DNA of 6,811 nt, taken from assembly GCA_946478765.1 (NCBI GenBank), contig CAMLDH010000215.1, forward strand, positions 1-6,811. Reading direction: 5' to 3'. How positions within the stretch are numbered: the stretch's first letter is position 1; each line of letters starts with the position of its first letter. The stretch is from an uncultured Oxalobacteraceae bacterium. GTDB lineage: Bacteria; Pseudomonadota; Gammaproteobacteria; Burkholderiales; Burkholderiaceae. A model generated the notes under the pieces. The model worked only from the letters and a program-made list of their open reading frames with translations. It was not told where the DNA came from and did no database searches. Both the position numbers and the translations under genes were made by a program. This document shows positions 5,173 to 6,811 of this stretch, one piece after another.

Positions 5173-6474
5173 ATGAAAAAAACCATTCTGGCGCAGGCCA
5201 TCATCGCCGCAGTGATCTCGGCGCCGGCTGCCGTGTTTGCGAGCGAAGCGGATCTTCTGCAAAGGCTCGACAAGCTCGCAGCGGAGCTGGAAAAGGTCAA
5301 GGCGGAACTCGCCGCGACCCGGCAGAAAACCGATACTGTCGAAAAGCGTCAGGAGGCGCTGAGCGCGTCTGCAGCGAGCGCACCGGCCGCGTCAAAGGCG
5401 GCATCGAGCGAAGCGGCCGGACCGGCAACGGTGCTGACCGGCTACGGCGAAGTCAACTTCAATCGGCCGATCAAGAATGCGAGCCAAGCGCAGGCGGATA
5501 TTCGCCGCGCGGTCATCGGCGTGCAGCACCGTTTCGATGACAAGACCAAACTGGTCACGGAATTCGAATGGGAGCATGCGGTGACGTCGGCATCGGATGA
5601 GGGCGAGGCGGCGGTGGAACAGTTGTACGTCGAGCGCGAATTCAGCAACGGCTTGCGCGCCAAGGCAGGTCTGTTCCTGATCCCGGCCGGTTTGCTGAAC
5701 GCCAACCATGAGCCGACCGCGTTTTACGGTGTCGAGCGCAATTTCGTCGAAACCGCGATCATTCCATCGACCTGGCGCGAAGCCGGGTTCGGTCTTTCTT
5801 CGACATTGGAGAATGGATTGACTTGGGACGTTGGTCTGACGACCGGCTTTGATCTGACCAAATGGGATGCCGCTTCGACTGAAGGACGCGAATCGCCGCT
5901 GGGCAGCATTCATCAGGAAGGTCAGCTCGCCAAATCGCGCAATCTGAGCATGCACGGCGCGTTGAACTGGCGTGGCATTCCGGGTCTGCTGTTGGGCGGA
6001 TCTGTATTCACCGGCAAAGCGGGCCACGCCACCGCCGGTTTCGCTGCGCCTGATGCGCGCGTGACATTGTGGGATTTGCATGGACGCTACACACCGGGAC
6101 GTTGGGATCTGTCGGCGGTCTACGCGCGTGGCACCATCGGCAATACCGATGGCCTGAACCTGACTTTTGCCGGCGAACCGACGCCGGTGCCGTCGTCATT
6201 CGTCGGGTGGTATGCGCAAGCGGCCTATCAGCTATGGAAATCGGCTGATTACAGCTTGTCGCCATTTGCCCGTTACGAGCAGTTCAATACTGCAAAAAGT
6301 TATTCCGCAGTACCCGCCGGTTTGGAAGTGGCCACCGGACCGACCGAGAAGGTCATCACGGTCGGCGCCAATCTCAAAGTGGGCGAGGGCGTTGTCGTGA
6401 AAGCGGACTACCAGAAATTCAAGGAAGACAGTGCCCGTGATCGCGTCAACCTCGGACTCGGTTACGCATTCTGA
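5173..6474 (+). CDS. Outer-membrane porin with N-terminal coiled coil
   Basis: This 433-residue exported protein has a clear signal peptide (MKK, a hydrophobic core, cleavage near VFA-SEA at 23/24). A predicted coiled coil with heptad Leu/Val spacing follows at about 26-60, then an Ala/Ser linker (62-84). From about 87, starting at LTGYGEVNF, there are alternating amphipathic beta strands to the C-terminal aromatic GLGYAF, the usual outer-membrane assembly signal. The segments FEWEHA, AKAGLFLIPAGLLN and TWREAGFGL recall the phosphate-selective OprO/OprP-type porins (Porin_O_P). That is family resemblance only and does not show phosphate as substrate. The coiled coil could trimerise or bind peptidoglycan. 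AAGGGA about 10 nt upstream supports the start. The gene sits between a di-heme lipoprotein and an FMN-binding protein behind a Fur box, which suggests uptake of an iron- or redox-related solute, or a scaffold for electron transfer. Confidence 0.88.
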   Translation: MKKTILAQAIIAAVISAPAAVFASEADLLQRLDKLAAELEKVKAELAATRQKTDTVEKRQEALSASAASAPAASKAASSEAAGPATVLTGYGEVNFNRPIKNASQAQADIRRAVIGVQHRFDDKTKLVTEFEWEHAVTSASDEGEAAVEQLYVEREFSNGLRAKAGLFLIPAGLLNANHEPTAFYGVERNFVETAIIPSTWREAGFGLSSTLENGLTWDVGLTTGFDLTKWDAASTEGRESPLGSIHQEGQLAKSRNLSMHGALNWRGIPGLLLGGSVFTGKAGHATAGFAAPDARVTLWDLHGRYTPGRWDLSAVYARGTIGNTDGLNLTFAGEPTPVPSSFVGWYAQAAYQLWKSADYSLSPFARYEQFNTAKSYSAVPAGLEVATGPTEKVITVGANLKVGEGVVVKADYQKFKEDSARDRVNLGLGYAF

Positions 6475-6487
6475 TTTTTGACCATCC

Positions 6488-6811
6488 ATGAAATCGATTC
6501 ATTGGACTGCAATTGCTGTCACGACGGCTGCGAGCGGCGCTGCATTTGCGACGCAATATCTGACCGTGGAACAGGCGCAACGCGTCATGTTCCCGGATGC
6601 GACTGCATTCAAGGATGCAAATCTGCAGCTGTCGACCGAGCAAATGCATCAGGTCGAGAAGCTTGCCGGCCTGCCGGCAAGGTCGGTGAATTGGCGCGTG
6701 TTTTCCGCGCAGCGCGGCGATACGGTACTCGGCCATGTGGTGCTGGACGATGTGATCGGAAAGGTCGAGTTGATCTCCTATGCGGTCGCGCTCAATCCCG
6801 ATGCCAGCGTC
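6488..6811 (+). CDS. Exported FMN-binding domain protein, 5' fragment
   Basis: These are the first 108 residues of a protein that continues past the window. Residues 1-21 form a signal peptide (KSIHW, then a hydrophobic run, cleavage near AFA-TQ). The block LGHVVLDDVIGKVELISYAVAL (81-102) is the recognisable core start of the FMN-binding domain seen in NosR/RnfG-type and stand-alone periplasmic flavoproteins. In this family FMN is often attached to Ser or Thr in an S/T-G-A-S/T motif by the flavin transferase ApbE. That motif, if present, lies beyond the window, so cofactor attachment cannot be checked. The ATG is the first after an in-frame stop and lies 13 nt after the porin stop, with no good Shine-Dalgarno, which suggests translational coupling. 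It would pass electrons within the periplasm, plausibly to or from the di-heme lipoprotein. Confidence 0.8.
   Translation, partial: MKSIHWTAIAVTTAASGAAFATQYLTVEQAQRVMFPDATAFKDANLQLSTEQMHQVEKLAGLPARSVNWRVFSAQRGDTVLGHVVLDDVIGKVELISYAVALNPDASV

Noticed and set aside
5392..6081. 229-codon minus-strand frame opposite the porin
   Set aside because: It is antisense to a clear porin gene, and its product shows no domain or signal.

Overview
The window looks like the end of a draft contig from a Gram-negative bacterium, most likely a betaproteobacterium of the order Burkholderiales, perhaps Oxalobacteraceae. That placement is inference from moderately high GC, a DUF1631 protein, an outer-membrane porin with terminal Phe, and a periplasmic di-heme lipoprotein. 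The first 48 bases are not genomic. They are Illumina adapter sequence left on the contig end, and they give the first gene a false stop codon.

Left part (49-1000, minus strand): a 5' fragment of an exported subtilisin-family (S8) protease, cut just before its catalytic His motif. Its upstream region carries a convincing GEMM-I (class I cyclic-di-GMP) riboswitch aptamer. After the aptamer come a strong stand-alone hairpin and then an 11-bp stem that buries the protease Shine-Dalgarno. The 3' strand of the aptamer nearly copies the Shine-Dalgarno segment, so aptamer and ribosome site could compete for the same anti-SD strand. Together this reads as a complete c-di-GMP-controlled translational switch for a secreted protease. 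A stretch without recognisable genes follows (about 1014-1284).

Middle part (1285-3480, minus strand): one large DUF1631-family protein of unknown function, with an AT-rich divergent intergenic region (3481-3859) upstream of it.

Right part (3715-6811, plus strand): a good sigma70 promoter (TTGTTA, 17 bp, TATAAT) with a Fur box over its -10 element, driving three tightly packed genes. They encode a lipid-anchored MauG/cytochrome c peroxidase-family di-heme protein, an outer-membrane porin with an N-terminal coiled coil, and an exported FMN-binding-domain protein that runs off the window. This looks like an iron-repressed envelope redox module, perhaps for iron acquisition or flavin-based extracytosolic electron transfer. 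The di-heme protein has a MauG-type Tyr at the expected distal-ligand position of the C-terminal heme, but the usual inter-heme Trp is replaced by Arg. The protein has only one Trp in total, far from that site.
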